DNA of 64,000 nucleotides from Achatina immaculata (GCA_009760885.1 CM019713.1:22266427-22330426), one strand, 5' to 3'; positions 10,587-21,814 are shown, counted from the first letter of the stretch. The notes: generated by a model not told the origin, from the letters alone. Made by a program: numbers and translations.

Positions 10587-11898
10587 CGAGGGACGTTCAG
10601 AAAGTAATGCACCACGTTGTTCTGTTTTCAGCTAATAATGAAGACAGAAGCGTGAAATTTTCCACACTTTAAATATGCCATGTGACGATTGTGTGAACTA
10701 AATTGCACCGCAACCGGTCAAAGAATATGGCTTCCCTAACCGTTGAAATGGATCAGGTTAGCAACTTGCGGTATAAGCAGCGAACTGTCATAGAATTTCT
10801 CGTTGCAGAGAAGGAAAATGTGAACATTCACAAGCGTCTGTGTGATGTGTATGGAATTTTTGCAGTCGACAGGAGTAGTCAGTCGCTGGGTTCAGAGAAT
10901 CAAAGAATCAATAAGTGGAGATAAGGAGTTGCATGATCGGCCGCGCTGTGGACGTCCTGCCACAGCCACCAAGGCAAAAATGTTGAAATACGCTGAGGGC
11001 ATTATTCTTACTGATGGGCGTATCACTACTCAACAGTTAGGCTTAAAGCTGTCAGTCAGCATTGATAGTGCAAATGCAGTTATAAAATGTCTCGAATTTT
11101 CTCAGATTTGCGCAAGATGGGTTCCTCAGAGTCTCACAAATAACCATCGATTGCAAAGGAAAGCAATTCCTTCTGAATTGTTGGAGCATTTCAGTGCTGA
11201 GGGAAAGAACTTTTTGGCTAAGATCGTAACAGGTGACAAACCTTTGGGCACATTATTTTGAACCTGAGACAAAAAGACGGTCAATGGAGTAGCATCATCC
11301 GCAATCACCACGAAGAAAGAAATTCAAGACAACTCCTTCAGCTGGAAAGGTCATGATCACTGTCTTTTGGGACATCCTTGTGGATGTTATGCCAAGAGTA
11401 GAGACAATCAATTCGCTAGCTTACATTAAGACACTGAAAAAACTCAGCCAACGTTTTCGCAGAGTTCGGCCACACAAGAATCCAGCAGACCTGCTTCTCC
11501 TTCACGACAATGCGCGCCCTCACAAAAGTCTGGCAACACGGTAGCCAATCACCAAATTGGGTTGGACTGTACTACTCCATCCACCCTATAGTCCCGATTT
11601 GGCACCCTCTGGTTTTCATCTGTTTGGTCCACTTAAAGATGCACTCCGAGGGGTAAGATTTGAAGATGACGAAGGAGTGATTCATGCAGTGAAGAAATGG
11701 CTACATAATCAAGAGAAAATCTGGTACGGGCTAGGAATACATGCACTCGTTTCGCGCTGGCGTAAAGCAGTACAAGTTGATGGGGTTATGTTGAATAATG
11801 TCGATGTTTACATGGCATATCCATGTATATTTCACGCTTTTTGAACAAACAGCTCCTGAGAAAAACGATGCGGTGCATTACTTTCTGAAAGCCCCTCG
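10587..11898 (+). mobile_element. Complete mariner (D34D) element with TIRs and TA flanks
   Basis: The left end at 10587 and the right end at 11898 form inverted repeats that share 25 of the first 27 bases, including TTCAGAAAGTAATGCACC. Both sit inside TA dinucleotides (10585-10586 and 11899-11900), the mariner/Tc1 target duplication. The length of 1312 bp is normal for a mariner. A degenerate transposase lies between the ends. Confidence 0.95.
10703..11844 (+). pseudogene. Mariner transposase, inactive
   Basis: The N-terminal helix-turn-helix region runs in frame 2 from 10703, frame 3 from about 10880 to 11261 (SRWVQRIKES, then GRPATATKAKM), and frame 1 from about 11290 to 11841. The first catalytic D is in VTGD near 11240, though the following residues are degraded. 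The second is in HDNARPH near 11510. Counting 34 residues on reaches SGFHLFGP, where most mariners have SDFHLF or SDYHLF, so the third aspartate is Gly. An in-frame TAG lies between them at 11542-11544. Frameshifts, stop and lost Asp each make it non-functional. Confidence 0.92.
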
Positions 11899-12394
11899 TA
11901 AAAATAACACATGAGGAAAACTGGGTTCCTTACACACTTGAAATATGACCTGCGCGATTGCTCTAGGTATTACATGCTCTACAGGAAATTCAAGTACTCT
12001 AAACTAAGCCTGACATGTGCAAAGAGGTAACTTAATAACGAGAATAATTATTAAGATTTTCCGTATCCACCGGTTAAATATACTTCCTGGTGCGCCCTAC
12101 TCCATCACCAACATACAAGATATATATCTCTTCCTGTTTGCGCTTTTACGAATGTATCCAGCTCCTTCACAGCCGTTCAGGCACACTTCCCTTCTCCATG
12201 ACATGATACTTTAACCCAAAATTGGCAATGTTACCTTTCTAAACAACATGTTAACCCTTCAACACAGCTTCCGGACAAACAAGAAGATACCACGCTCCAG
12301 TTGGAGCACGTGCCAGGGGGAGATCACTTTCACACCCGGGTGTAAAAGAAAGAGGAAATAACACTGACAGTGTGATAACAAGAAAATGTTTGCT
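11899..12394. other. Spacer, no gene seen
   Basis: AT-rich ordinary sequence with no element ends recognised. Confidence 0.4.
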
Positions 12395-12768
12395 TGTACG
12401 CGGTCAGTACAAGATTGTCAGAAGGTCGGCTACGACAAGAGTCAGAGCATGGGCCACGACAAGAGTCAGAGCATGGGGCACGACAAGAGTCAGAGCATGT
12501 GCCACAATAATAGTCAGAAGGTCGGCCACGATAAGACTCAAAGGGTCGGTCACGACAACAGTCAGAGCGTGGGCTACGACAATAGTCAGAAGGTCGGTCA
12601 CGAGAATAGTCAAAAGGTCAGCCAGAACATTAGCCAAAAGATCGATAAGGACAGATTGAGTCAGAAGGTCGGGCAGGACAGAGTGAATCAGAAGGTCGAC
12701 CAGAACAGAGTGAGTCAGAAGGTCGGCCAGGACAGAGTCAGAAGGTCTGCCAGGACAGAGTGAGTTAC
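12395..12768. repeat. 24-27-bp minisatellite, about 14 copies
   Basis: Left units are 24 bp (GCCACGACAAGAGTCAGAGC core). Right units lengthen to about 27 bp with GTCAGAAGGTCGGCCAGGAC. As 24 is a multiple of three, a + frame reads an 8-residue repeat such as GHDKSQSM for about 120 codons. The minus strand is open too, so coding is not supported. Confidence 0.85.
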
Positions 12769-12974
12769 AACAGCCTAAGGAAATACGCATGAAAAATCAC
12801 GCTGCCACGAGGAGCTTACTAACAAGTTAGACTAACGACAGGTCAACGTAATGACCTCTGGTATAAGACTTGGGACATGAACAAAGAAACCCACATCCCA
12901 GTTATCAAACCCGATCTGTTCTTATTCTCCTATTGATACCCTACTATTGTTTCTTATTTTTCTTCCTTTTATAG

Positions 12975-13425
12975 ATGGCTTGAATACAATCACCTGTCAA
13001 AAATCTTATGACTTGAATACAATCTTATGGCTTGAATACAATCACCTGTCAAAAATCTTATGGCTTGAATTCAATCTTATGGCTTGAATACAATCACCTG
13101 TCAAAAATCTTATGGCTTGAATTCGATCTTATGGCTTGAATACAATCACCTGTCAAAAATCTTATGGCTTGAATTCAATCTTATGGCTTGAATACAATCA
13201 CCTGTCAAAAATCTTATGGCTTGAATTCAATCTTATGGCTTGAATACAATCACCTGTCAAAAATCTTATGGCTTGAATTCAATCTTGTGGCTTGAATACA
13301 ATCACCTGTCAAAAATCTTATGGCTTGAATTCAATCTTATGGCCTGAATACAATCACCTATCAAAAATCTTATGGCTTGAATACAATCTTATGGCTTGAA
13401 TACAATCACCTGTCAAAAATAATCC
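12975..13425. repeat. 52-bp minisatellite, about 8.5 copies
   Basis: Units contain AATACAATCACCTGTCAAAA and TCTTATGGCTTGAATTCAAT, and starts at 13041 and 13093 give 52 bp. Each unit holds two diverged copies of CTTATGGCTTGAAT, so the unit probably began as a half-size repeat. Confidence 0.92.
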
Positions 13426-14143
13426 AAACGGAATTACTTGCTATACATAGTCTGACAGGAATTATCTGAAATAGATTGTTGAAGTGAAACTATGAAAGTG
13501 CCTATAAACGATACTGTCCCGTGTGACCCCCTTTCTAGACTACAAAGGTCAGTCCTTAAACCCCCGTCTAGAAAATCTCCTCTGGCCTTTTTCCCTCACC
13601 TGTAACTGCCACACTTCAAATGTGTCTTCTCCGATATCAAAATAATCAAACCCCTTCTTTCTTCGCTATTTCCACCGCTCTAAATCTCTACCAGCCAACA
13701 AAGATTGTAATCTCTCTGCTCTTATCAGCACCTGCTGGTATACGGGCTGTCACGGGTTGTATTACTTGCCTACACAGAAATGTCTTGATATCTTCCTAAA
13801 CTGTTTAACTATTTATCGTGTGGGTGGAGGGGAAAAGGGGGGGGGGGGGTTTAGTGTAAGCATGATTTTAGTAGAAGTAGCAGAAGAAAACAACAAGAAG
13901 AAGAAGAACAAGAAGAGAGACAAGGAGGGGGTGGGGTTACAGAAAAATCTCCACAGAGATCCCTGTATGAAGTAAATTGGAACGGTGAAGAACATCAATG
14001 GACCAGGAGAAGGAAAAACAGGATAACAAGACCATTAATATGGACCTGGAGAAGAAAACAGATTAAAAAGAACAAAGTACACTGGGTTTTTTGTTGTTGT
14101 TTTGTTTTGTTTAATAGAAAACTTATTAAAACACACACATATA
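13426..14143. other. Spacer with G-run and AAG-rich patch
   Basis: Holds a long G run at about 13839-13850, an AGAAG-rich patch at about 13878-13925 and a TTGTTTTG patch at about 14090-14112. No gene seen. Confidence 0.5.
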
Positions 14144-14252
14144 CAAGATCCGACAATTACGTAATGAGACTAATGACATAAAAAATAAGACAAACAACAT
14201 TCTTCTACAGTCCAGCGTCATACTTCACACACTATTATTCTTCTACTGTATT

Positions 14253-15195
14253 TTATTCAAAGTAAGCCCCTTGTGCACTGATACAGCGAGTGGCACGATC
14301 TAACAAACGCTAGAACGACCTCTGCAGTTCTTCTGTTGGTATGGCCCTTAAACTCGATGTTACGGCCCTTTGGATGTCGTCAGTATCGTCAAAGAAGAGT
14401 CCTTTAACTGCTAACTTTAATTCTAGGAATATAATTTGGCCTCTCTTAATAATGTCCTCTTCAGAGTTTCACGCGGTCTGCCTCTTTTTCTTTGGCCTGT
14501 TGTGCTCCACTTGATAGCTTGTTTTGGGATTCTCTGATCATTTCTTCTCATCAAGTGACCAACATATGTCCATCTCCTTTTCCTGATCACCCATGAGACT
14601 GGTTGTTGTTCAGTCATCTGTCTTATCTCTGCATTGTTCTTGAATTCATTCCACTTGATGCCGAGTATTTTCCTTAGGCATTTGTTTTCAAAAGAGTCTA
14701 ATTTCTTTTCTATTTCTTTAGTTGTTTTCCAGCTTTCGCATGAATAAATGAGGGTGGATATTACATTTGAATTGAATAGTCTTAACTTGGTTTTTAAAAT
14801 AATCGCAGGGACACAAATCAGGAGAATATGGTGGATGGCTGAGAACACACACTGGTCTTCTTTTTTTTTTTCTGACCAAAAATTCCTGTACAACTACCAC
14901 CCGGTGAACCGGTACATTATCATGAAGAAGGAAAAAACTGCCAGGCGTTGAATACTCGGGTCGGACTCTGAGAATCCTTTTCAATAGGCGTTTCAAAATA
15001 CTTTAAAAAACGTTGGCAGTGACAGTCTATCCCTTAAGGAATACATTCTTTGTGAATAACTCCTTTGCTGTCATAGAAGCACACCAACATTGTCTTCACT
15101 TTCGACTTCTGAAGACTTGTGGTGATGACTTTCACTGACCACGTTGTCGTTTATTTGAGGGATCACAGCGGAAACTCCATGTTTCATCTTCAAGA
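14253..15195 (-). pseudogene. Mariner transposase C-terminal part, interrupted
   Basis: Recognisable blocks on the minus strand are RRLLKRILRVRPEYSTPGSF-like sequence, LLHDNVPVH (second catalytic D), SPDLCPCDYF (third D), then the LINE insertion, then the FDDTDD and TSSLRAIPTEELQ blocks near the end. A stop replaces Gln shortly after the latter. Related to copies B (26231-27995) and C (34894-36199). Confidence 0.85.
14433..14796 (-). mobile_element. LINE C-terminal fragment nested in mariner copy A
   Basis: The minus-strand protein shows LRLFNSNVISTLIYSCESW, WTYVGHLMRR and KRKRGRPRETLKRTLLREAK. This is the region after the reverse transcriptase in the non-LTR type whose C-terminus reads LLYG-E-W, then GH-LR, then GRP-T-RR. 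The piece lacks both the RT domain and the true 3' end (copies B and C continue to GATGTAAG), so it is an internal fragment. That is unusual for a target-primed insertion. Confidence 0.85.
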
Positions 15196-15286
15196 ATAAC
15201 GGTCGTGAGAGAGACTGAGAAAGAAATAACTGGCCTCAAGAATAACGGTCATGAGAGAGACTGGGAAAGAAATAACTGGCCTCAAG
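15196..15286. repeat. 46-bp direct duplication
   Basis: Two copies of a unit with AAGAATAACGGTC, GAGAGAGACTG and GAAAGAAATAACTGGCCTC lie next to each other, directly at the truncated end of mariner copy A. Confidence 0.85.
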
Positions 15287-15889
15287 TTTTACTCTTCCAC
15301 GCCTTCACCTCTGAGAGATGTTTATATTTAAATGTCAGATCTGCTATGGGCCAGGACAAGGTGCCATTCTGCACAGCCTGAACTGTTGGACGTCACTGGA
15401 AGTTTATCTTCTTATCCGAAGTGTCCGCCCCGATTCCAGGAGTTAAGAGGGGCGCTGAAATCCTACCCCGCTTCAAGAAGTGGCAGGGACAACACGGTCT
15501 GTGAGCTAACCTCTCATAACAAGATTCATGACTTCCTCAACATGAATCCACCGCTTTCATGAGCGGTGCCTATTCACGTCTACTCGGTGGTTCGCGTTAC
15601 TAAGAAGTGCTCCCTGAACTCTGAAAACAACATTCCTTACTGAAGCATTTCATTCTCCTCGCAGCATCTCACTCGTGAGCGATAGGCGTTGATAAGATTT
15701 CTCCAGCCTTGTATCTCACAAATCCTGTAATTTATGTTGTCTACTGGCGCTGAGATCGTCTGAATTTCTATATTAAACACAAGAGTGAGCCTGTTGTATC
15801 TTTTTATAAAATGCGCATCTGTTGTCAGTCGTCTGTTTACTTTTCTTCCGCTGAAAGCGTTGTTAAACTTTAGAATGTTTTATTCTAAC
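15287..15889. other. Spacer, no gene seen
   Basis: Mixed composition with short ORFs only and no recognised element ends. Confidence 0.4.
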
Positions 15890-16100
15890 TTCATCATCAT
15901 CAATCCTCTGTACTCCCTGTAGAGCACAAGACATCAACAAAGGCTCTTCAGCCAATCCTGTCCTGAGCAAGTCGGGATAACCATGTCTTTCCCTCTTCCT
16001 TAAGTTCCTCCTGTATTGTGCGTCTCAATGTCCCTAGTGGTCTACCTCACTTTCTTTTCCCTCGAGGTGTCCAAGTCTAGGAGGTATATGGGGTGTCTTG
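15890..16100 (-). mobile_element. LINE 3'-end fragment with (TGA)n tail
   Basis: On the minus strand the stretch after about 16048 reads GRPLGTLRRTIQEELKEEG and then RAFVDVLCSTG before a stop and a TGATGATGATGA tail (CATCATCATCA on + at about 15892-15902). This matches the GRP-T-RR, WR--V--LC ending of the same broad LINE type seen at 14433, 26289, 34288 and 36848, but it is a different family. A stop replaces the Trp before RAFVDV, and the frame slips before GRP. Confidence 0.75.
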
Positions 16101-16153
16101 TTCTTTCCTTTCGTAGTATGTGGATCAGTCACTTTTTTAAAAATTCTAGCTTA

Positions 16154-16480
16154 GCTATGTTATAGTCTAGTTAAGTTATGCTTTATTTTAGGTAAGCTGT
16201 TTTATTAGATATGTTTTAGTCTAGTTAAGTTATGCTTTATTTCAGGTAAGCTGTTTTATTAGATATGTTTTAGTCTAGTTAAGTTATGCTTTATTTTAGG
16301 TAAGCTGTTTTATTAGATATGTTTTAGTCTAGTTAAGTTATGCTTTATTTTAGGTAAGCTGTTTTATTTGCTATGTTTTAGTCTAGTTAAGTTATGCTTT
16401 ATTTTAGGTAAGCTGTTTTATTAGATATGTTTTAATCTAGCTACAATGTTTTATTCTAGTAAGCTATGTTTTAGTCTAGC
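16154..16480. repeat. 56-bp minisatellite, about 5.5 copies
   Basis: Units contain TATGTTTTAGTCTAGTTAAG and TTATTTTAGGTAAGCTGTTT. The last units near 16440-16480 are shortened. Confidence 0.9.
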
Positions 16481-16491
16481 TTAGCTTAGTA

Positions 16492-16695
16492 AATCTACAG
16501 ATTGTCAAGTAAATCTACAGCTGTTGGTGGGTATACAGCTGTGGTGAGCAAATCTACAACTGTGGCAAGTAAATCCACAGCTGTGAAAAGTAAATCTACA
16601 GCTGTGAAAAGTAAATCTACAGTTGTCATGAGTAAATCTACATCTGTGAAGAGTAAATCTACAGCTGCGGTGAGTAAATCTACAGCTGTAGTATC
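16492..16695. repeat. 21-bp minisatellite, about 9 copies
   Basis: Units read AGTAAATCTACAGCTGTGAA with changes between CTGTGA, TTGTCA and CTGCGG. As 21 is a multiple of three, both strands are open for 70-90 codons, so no gene is called. Confidence 0.9.
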
Positions 16696-16811
16696 TTTGT
16701 GCATACATGTGAAGGTAGGAAAAGTATTCTGATTTACGCAAAGCAAAAAACTGTGACGATGGCTAAGATGTGACATGCACCTTCACTGGATTCAAATCAC
16801 GGCTCACAAGT

Positions 16812-16955
16812 TGGAGTCGTACGCAGTTCTGGGTGAGGTTTGGAGTTGTACGCAGTTCTGGGTGGTGTTTGGGGTCGTACGCAGTTCTGGGTGGAGTTTG
16901 TACGCAGTTCTGGGTGAAGTTTGAGGTCGTACGCAGTTCTAGGTGGAGTCAGGAT
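16812..16955. repeat. 29-bp minisatellite (CGCAGTTCTGGGTG), cluster 1
   Basis: GGAGTCGTACGCAGTTCTGG-type units start at 16813, 16842 and 16871, giving 29 bp. One unit lacks several bases. The same unit recurs at 17610-17695. Confidence 0.9.
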
Positions 16956-17609
16956 GTAACAGAATAGCAATTCTGTTCAGAGATTAATTGTGTAGCGCTA
17001 ATAAATTGTGTTGCGTAGACTACGTCATTAGGAAGGCCCGTGTGCAAAAAAGTCGTTAGAAAGGTCCGTGTGAAAAAGCCGGTCGTTAGGCAGTCTTTGA
17101 GTGAACGTTGAAGTGGAAGGACGTGTTGGGCGAACGAGAATGGGGTAGAGCGAGTCTTGTTGTCAGAATTAGTTTAGTTTGTTTTTCTGTGTGGCTGCAG
17201 TCCTTGGTTAGCCTGTAAGTATGGTTTTTGGTATGAATAAATCATTTGTAAGGTTTTCCTTGCCCATGTGGCGTAGATATTTCACGCCGGGCATTTGTTG
17301 CTGTAAATTTCTGTAATAAATGTGTGTTGTCTGATGATAAACTACACCAATTGGCTTTGTGGAAATTCTCATTGTTGACCAGTTTGTTTTGGTCGGAAGA
17401 CTGCCAAGTTATGTTCAAGTTGTTGTATTCGTACTAATTTTGTGGAGTGGAAGGCCTGGGTGTCTTGTTGTATTTTCTTAGTGTATAATACAGAAAATTA
17501 GGTGATGGTTAGAACACCAGCAACAAGAATAAACTTATAAGTTGAAACTGTACTCCACAAGAAGAATCAATCAAACCAGTAGTCTCCTTGTAAGGAGAAC
17601 TCTGCTTCA
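16956..17609. other. Spacer between two clusters of one minisatellite; possible old LTR or transcript
   Basis: Ordinary, GT-leaning sequence with AATAAA hexamers near 17000, 17237 and 17315 and a CCTGTAAGTATGG donor-like site near 17212. It is bounded by the same 29-bp unit on both sides. A solo LTR is possible, but no matched ends with a target duplication were found. Confidence 0.3.
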
Positions 17610-17695
17610 AGGAGTCGTATGGACTTCTGGGTGGAGTTTGGAGTCATACGTAGTTCTGGGTGAAGTTTGGAGTCGTATGCAGTTTTGGGTGGAGC
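17610..17695. repeat. 29-bp minisatellite, cluster 2
   Basis: Three units start near 17610, 17640 and 17669 and match the 16812-16955 cluster (GGAGTC-TA-G-AGTTCTGGGTG). Confidence 0.88.
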
Positions 17696-18538
17696 TGAAA
17701 GAACTGCATCACTTAAAAAGCCGTCAGACAAGTGAAGGAGTCCAAGTGGAGGATTTGATGTACAGACTCCACAGCACGGACTTAAATGAGACATCATCAT
17801 CTGAAGAACATGATACTAAAACATGATGCTAGCATGTAAGAGCAGAAATATGGTCAGAAAACAGTGTTACAGCGCCCACAACAAACCACTCTCAACATTT
17901 ACATTTACAAACATCTCATCGCAGAATTTAAAATGCAGAATCCTTCAAATATCCGCACTCTGCCCTGTCATTAGACATCACTTTCATAAGCATCGCTTAT
18001 AGATTACATTCAAATATTTGTCGTTCGTAGCGTGCAATTATTGTTGCCCATTCTCCGGAAGAAAGCTAGATAAAAGAGTTTTTAACAAAGGCAGGATGTA
18101 TAAGGAAACACATGCGGTCTATAATAACAAAATAATCATGTACATTTTTTTTTATTACGGGTTTTTATGAAATAATTTATCAAGTAAAATAAAGTGACCA
18201 CTGCGTCAGCTAGGAACAAAAGCCTTTAGCTGACGACGACGACGACGATGAAAGCTGTAAGAACAAAGCACATGTCTTCAGCTTTTCCAGGCTTACGTCG
18301 TGCACGAGGTTCTCTGCCACATGAAGGAGGCTGCCAGGGTTGCTGTGAGCTCAGACATTCGTGTCACTTAATGAATTATTCAAGGAGAGGATAATGTTGA
18401 TTTCTAACCTCCGACCTAACTAGGAAGATCTGTACAGAAATCGCCAGCAACAGGAAGAAGTTAAGAAATATTTTATCTTTACCAATACATTTCGCACAGC
18501 AGAAAAGAGAATGTAAGAATAAAACAGTATAAAATATG
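17696..18538. other. Spacer, no gene seen
   Basis: Contains a short (GAC)n run near 18233-18248. No ORF of convincing composition. Confidence 0.4.
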
Positions 18539-18705
18539 AGAGAGAGTGTGTGTGAGAGAGAGAGAGAGAGAGGACAGATAGAGAGACAGAGAGAACGAGA
18601 CAGAAAGGACAGATAAAGAGACAGAAAGGACAGACAGAGAGACACAGAGAGAGGGAGAGAGACAGAAAAGAAAGAAAGAAAGAAAGTGAGAGAGAGAGAG
18701 ATTTT
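18539..18705. repeat. Purine-rich (GA)n tract
   Basis: Imperfect GAGA and GACAGAAAG runs. Almost pure purine on the + strand. Confidence 0.85.
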
Positions 18706-18879
18706 GAATCTAGCCTAAATAAAAAAGCACTATGAGACTAAATGTTAAACAGACATTGAAAAACGTATCAATGTCAAACCGTTCTTAACCAGGGCACACC
18801 CAACACACCAGAACGACTGCGTCCCTCACCCGTAGCTTACACAGCGAATGTCTTTGACCTCGCGATAAAGTCTCACACA

Positions 18880-19117
18880 GCCAGACCCTGGACTAAAACT
18901 GCTCTCTTCTTCAGCGCACAGCAACAGAGCTTAACGTTGCTTCCACTGGCCACCTCAAGCCAGACCCTGGACTAAAACTGCTCTCTTCTTCAGCGCACAG
19001 CAACAGAGCTTAACGCTGCTTCCACTGGCCACCTCAAGCCAGACCCTGGACTAAAACTGCTCTCTTCTTCAGCGCACAACAACAGAGCTTAACGCTGCTT
19101 CCACTGGCCACCTCAAG
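18880..19117. repeat. 79-bp tandem repeat, 3 copies
   Basis: GCCAGACCCTGGACTAAAAC starts at 18880, 18959 and 19038. The copies differ by only a few bases, which suggests recent duplication. Confidence 0.95.
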
Positions 19118-19764
19118 ACAGGCTGTGATCCTGCTGCTACATAGGAAAGAAAGTTGCGAGAGTCAGTACACCCATTACTTTTAATAGTATGTTTAAAAAT
19201 AACACTCAACCTCATTACCGCTGGGACTATATACAACCACAGGCTAATTATGGGGACAGTATCAGCTACAACAAATAGTGTGACGTATGGCGGACAGAAC
19301 TTGACCCGCGGGCTATGTATGTGAGACTCTTTCAGTATGTTGTGTCTTCAATTGATATATAAGTGTGGAGTGTGTGTGTGTGGGGGGGGGGGGAGAGCTA
19401 CTGAGTAGATATACTGAAAATCTAAACATCTATTATAAACAGTAAATAACAGTAACAGAAAGAAAGGAGTGAGCTGAACACAGGTCTTGAACTAACGTCA
19501 GTGAGCAACACAGTAAGTACAACACGTACAAAGGGGGGTAATTAAAATGTTGGTGATCCATTAGCAAAGATTTTACTCAACATTACAAACATCATCAGGA
19601 AATTACTGCCATTTTGGTTAATGTGTCCTGCTCTCTCTCTCTCTCTCGTTTACTGTAATCCACATTGCTGTAACTCTCCTTCCTGATTGGGTGTTTTACC
19701 TTCTCATTGTCTGTTTGTCAATCTTTCTGTGTTCATGTTTTATGTTCTCTTTGTCCTGCTACAT
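19118..19764. other. Spacer, no gene seen
   Basis: Holds a GT/G10 run at about 19369-19392 and a short CT run at about 19632-19647. Confidence 0.45.
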
Positions 19765-20265
19765 GATGAAAGGGAACATTTTAAGCACTGATATAAGGGA
19801 ACTTTTTAAGCAATGACATAAGGGAACATTTTAAGCACTGACATAAGGGAACATTTTAAGCACTGACATAAGGGAACATTTTAAGCAATGACATAAGGGA
19901 ACTTTTTAAGCACTGATATAAAGGAACATTTTAAGCACTGATATAAGGGAACTTTTTACGCACTGATATAAGGGAACTTTTTAAGCACTGATATAAGGGA
20001 ACATTTTAAGCACTGATATAAGGGAACTTTTTAAGCACTGATATAAGGGAACTTTTTAAGCAATGATATAAGGGAACTTTTTAAGCACTGATACAATGGA
20101 CTTTTCAAGCGCTGATATAAGAGAAATTCATTGATATAAAGGAACTTCACTGATATAAGGGAACTTTATAAGCACTGATATAATGGAACTTTACTGATAT
20201 AAGGGAACTTAATAAGCACTTGATATAAGGGAACTTTACTGATATAAGGGAAATTTATAAGCACT
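19765..20265. repeat. 25-bp minisatellite, about 20 copies
   Basis: Units contain ATAAGGGAACTTTTTAAGCA or the ACATTTTAAGCA form, then CTGAT. From about 20100 the units become irregular and shortened, as at an array edge. Confidence 0.9.
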
Positions 20266-20314
20266 GACACACATAACACAGTAATATCCTCTTGTGAAAA
20301 CCTGTGAGATCGGT

Positions 20315-21110
20315 CAACTAAAACACCATCAGACTGGTCAACTAAAACACCATCAGACTAGTCTGTGAGGCCAGTGAGACCGGTCAACTAAAACACCATC
20401 AGACTTGTCTGTGAGGCCAGTGAGACCGATCTACTAAAACACCATCAGACTGGTCTGTGAGGCCAGTGAGACTGGTCAACTAAAACACCATCAGACTAGT
20501 CTGTGATGCCAGTGAGACTGGTCAACTAAAACACCATCAGACTAGTCTGTGATGCCAGTGAGACTGGTCAACTAAAACACCATCAGACTAGTCTGTGAGG
20601 CCAGTGAGACTGGTCGACTAAAACACCATCAGACTAGTCTGTGAGGCCAGTGAGACTGGTCGACTAAAACACCATCAGACTAGTCTGTGAGGCCAGTGAG
20701 ACTGGTCGACTAAAACACCATCAGACTAGTCTGTGAGGCCAGTGAGACTGGTCGACTAAAACACCATCAGACTAGTCTGTGAGGCCAGTGAGACTGGTCG
20801 ACTAAAACACCATCAGACTAGTCTGTGAGGCCAGTGAGACTGGTCGACTAAAACACCATCAGACTAGTCTGTGAGGCCAGTGAGACCGGTCAACTAAAAC
20901 ACCATCAGACTGGTCAACTAAAACACCATCAGACTGGTCAACTAAAACACCATCAGACTGGTCAACTAAAACACCATCAGACTGGTCAACTAAAACACCA
21001 TCATACTGGTCAACTAAAACACCAGCAGACTGGTCAACTAAAATGCCATCAGACTGGTCTGTGAGGCCAGTGAGACCGGTCTACTAAAACACCATCAGAC
21101 TGGTCTGTCA
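20315..21110. repeat. 46-bp / 24-bp minisatellite
   Basis: The middle part has 46-bp units (CTGTGAGGCCAGTGAGACTG then ACTAAAACACCATCAGAC). At 20890-21050 only the 24-bp part (GACTGGTCAACTAAAACACC) repeats. The long unit is therefore the short one plus a 22-bp addition, and both forms coexist in one array. Confidence 0.92.
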
Positions 21111-21202
21111 GGGGTGAAATATACATGAACTTTGTGAATATGCTTATTTTATACAGAAACTCACATATAAAAGTGAATGTAATATAAATGTAATATGAGC
21201 TT

Positions 21203-21484
21203 AATATTGAAGAAGGCTGGCTAGTAAAGAGCATTAAAGAGAGAAAACTTAAATATTTTGGACACATTAAACGTCATGATAATTTAGAGAAGACCGTATT
21301 GGAAGTATACATAATGGGAAACAGAAAAAAGAGGAAGACCAAAATGAAGATGGCTGCAAGACATCGTTGACGATCTGCACATGGATGCAGCAGCAGCAGG
21401 CCATCTTGCTCACAACCGAGAGGCCTACAGGAGTGCTGTCTGGGAGGCAAAGTTCCGTAATGGACATGCAAATGAATGAATGAT
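21203..21484 (+). mobile_element. LINE C-terminus fragment (family F), copy 1
   Basis: From TTAATATTGAAGAAGGCTGG the + strand encodes, across small frameshifts, a YFGHIKRHD block, a KR-rich linker, WLQDIVDDLHMD and AHNREAYRSAVWEAKFRNG before TGA and a short GAATGAATGA tail. This resembles a LINE C-terminus and is closely related to the copy at 40857-41428. Confidence 0.8.
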
Positions 21485-21814
21485 ATTTCATAAAACAGAT
21501 ATACTGTAAACATACAAGAAAATATCGACCCACAAAAGTAAAGAAAACTGGCTCTGACGGAAATGTTTCATTTAGACATTTTATCTCCTTTATTTGAATC
21601 TTCTTGACATTATCTCTATCCTTCCCTCTCCATTCCCTACAATCCCTGACTTCATCTATGATATCCGCCACTGAAGCTGTCTGCCCTTGTCAGATAATCA
21701 CAGATCAAATGCGGCCACTGAGAAGACTTCAGTAGCTGGCTGTACTCGGGGCCGGGGTTTGCCAGCGATGGAAAACACGCGTCTTCTCCGCAGCGACGTT
21801 TATTTTCTCAGACT
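21485..21814. other. Spacer, no gene seen
   Basis: No recognised feature. Confidence 0.4.

Larger units (their letters stand above)
14144..15195 (-). mobile_element. Mariner family 2, copy A, truncated, carrying a LINE piece
   Basis: The + strand left edge is the element's 3' inverted repeat (CAAGATCCGACAATTACG) inside TA at 14142-14143. Reading on the minus strand, the transposase begins only at the first-aspartate region near 15190 and runs to the ISAQGAYFE-type C-terminus near 14256. The N-terminal half and the other inverted repeat are missing. A 364-bp LINE fragment (14433-14796) splits the transposase just after the third catalytic-D motif SPDLCPCDYF. Confidence 0.88.

Noticed and set aside
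16956..17609. Solo LTR
   Set aside because: No TG...CA ends with matching short flanks could be placed. Kept only as a possibility.
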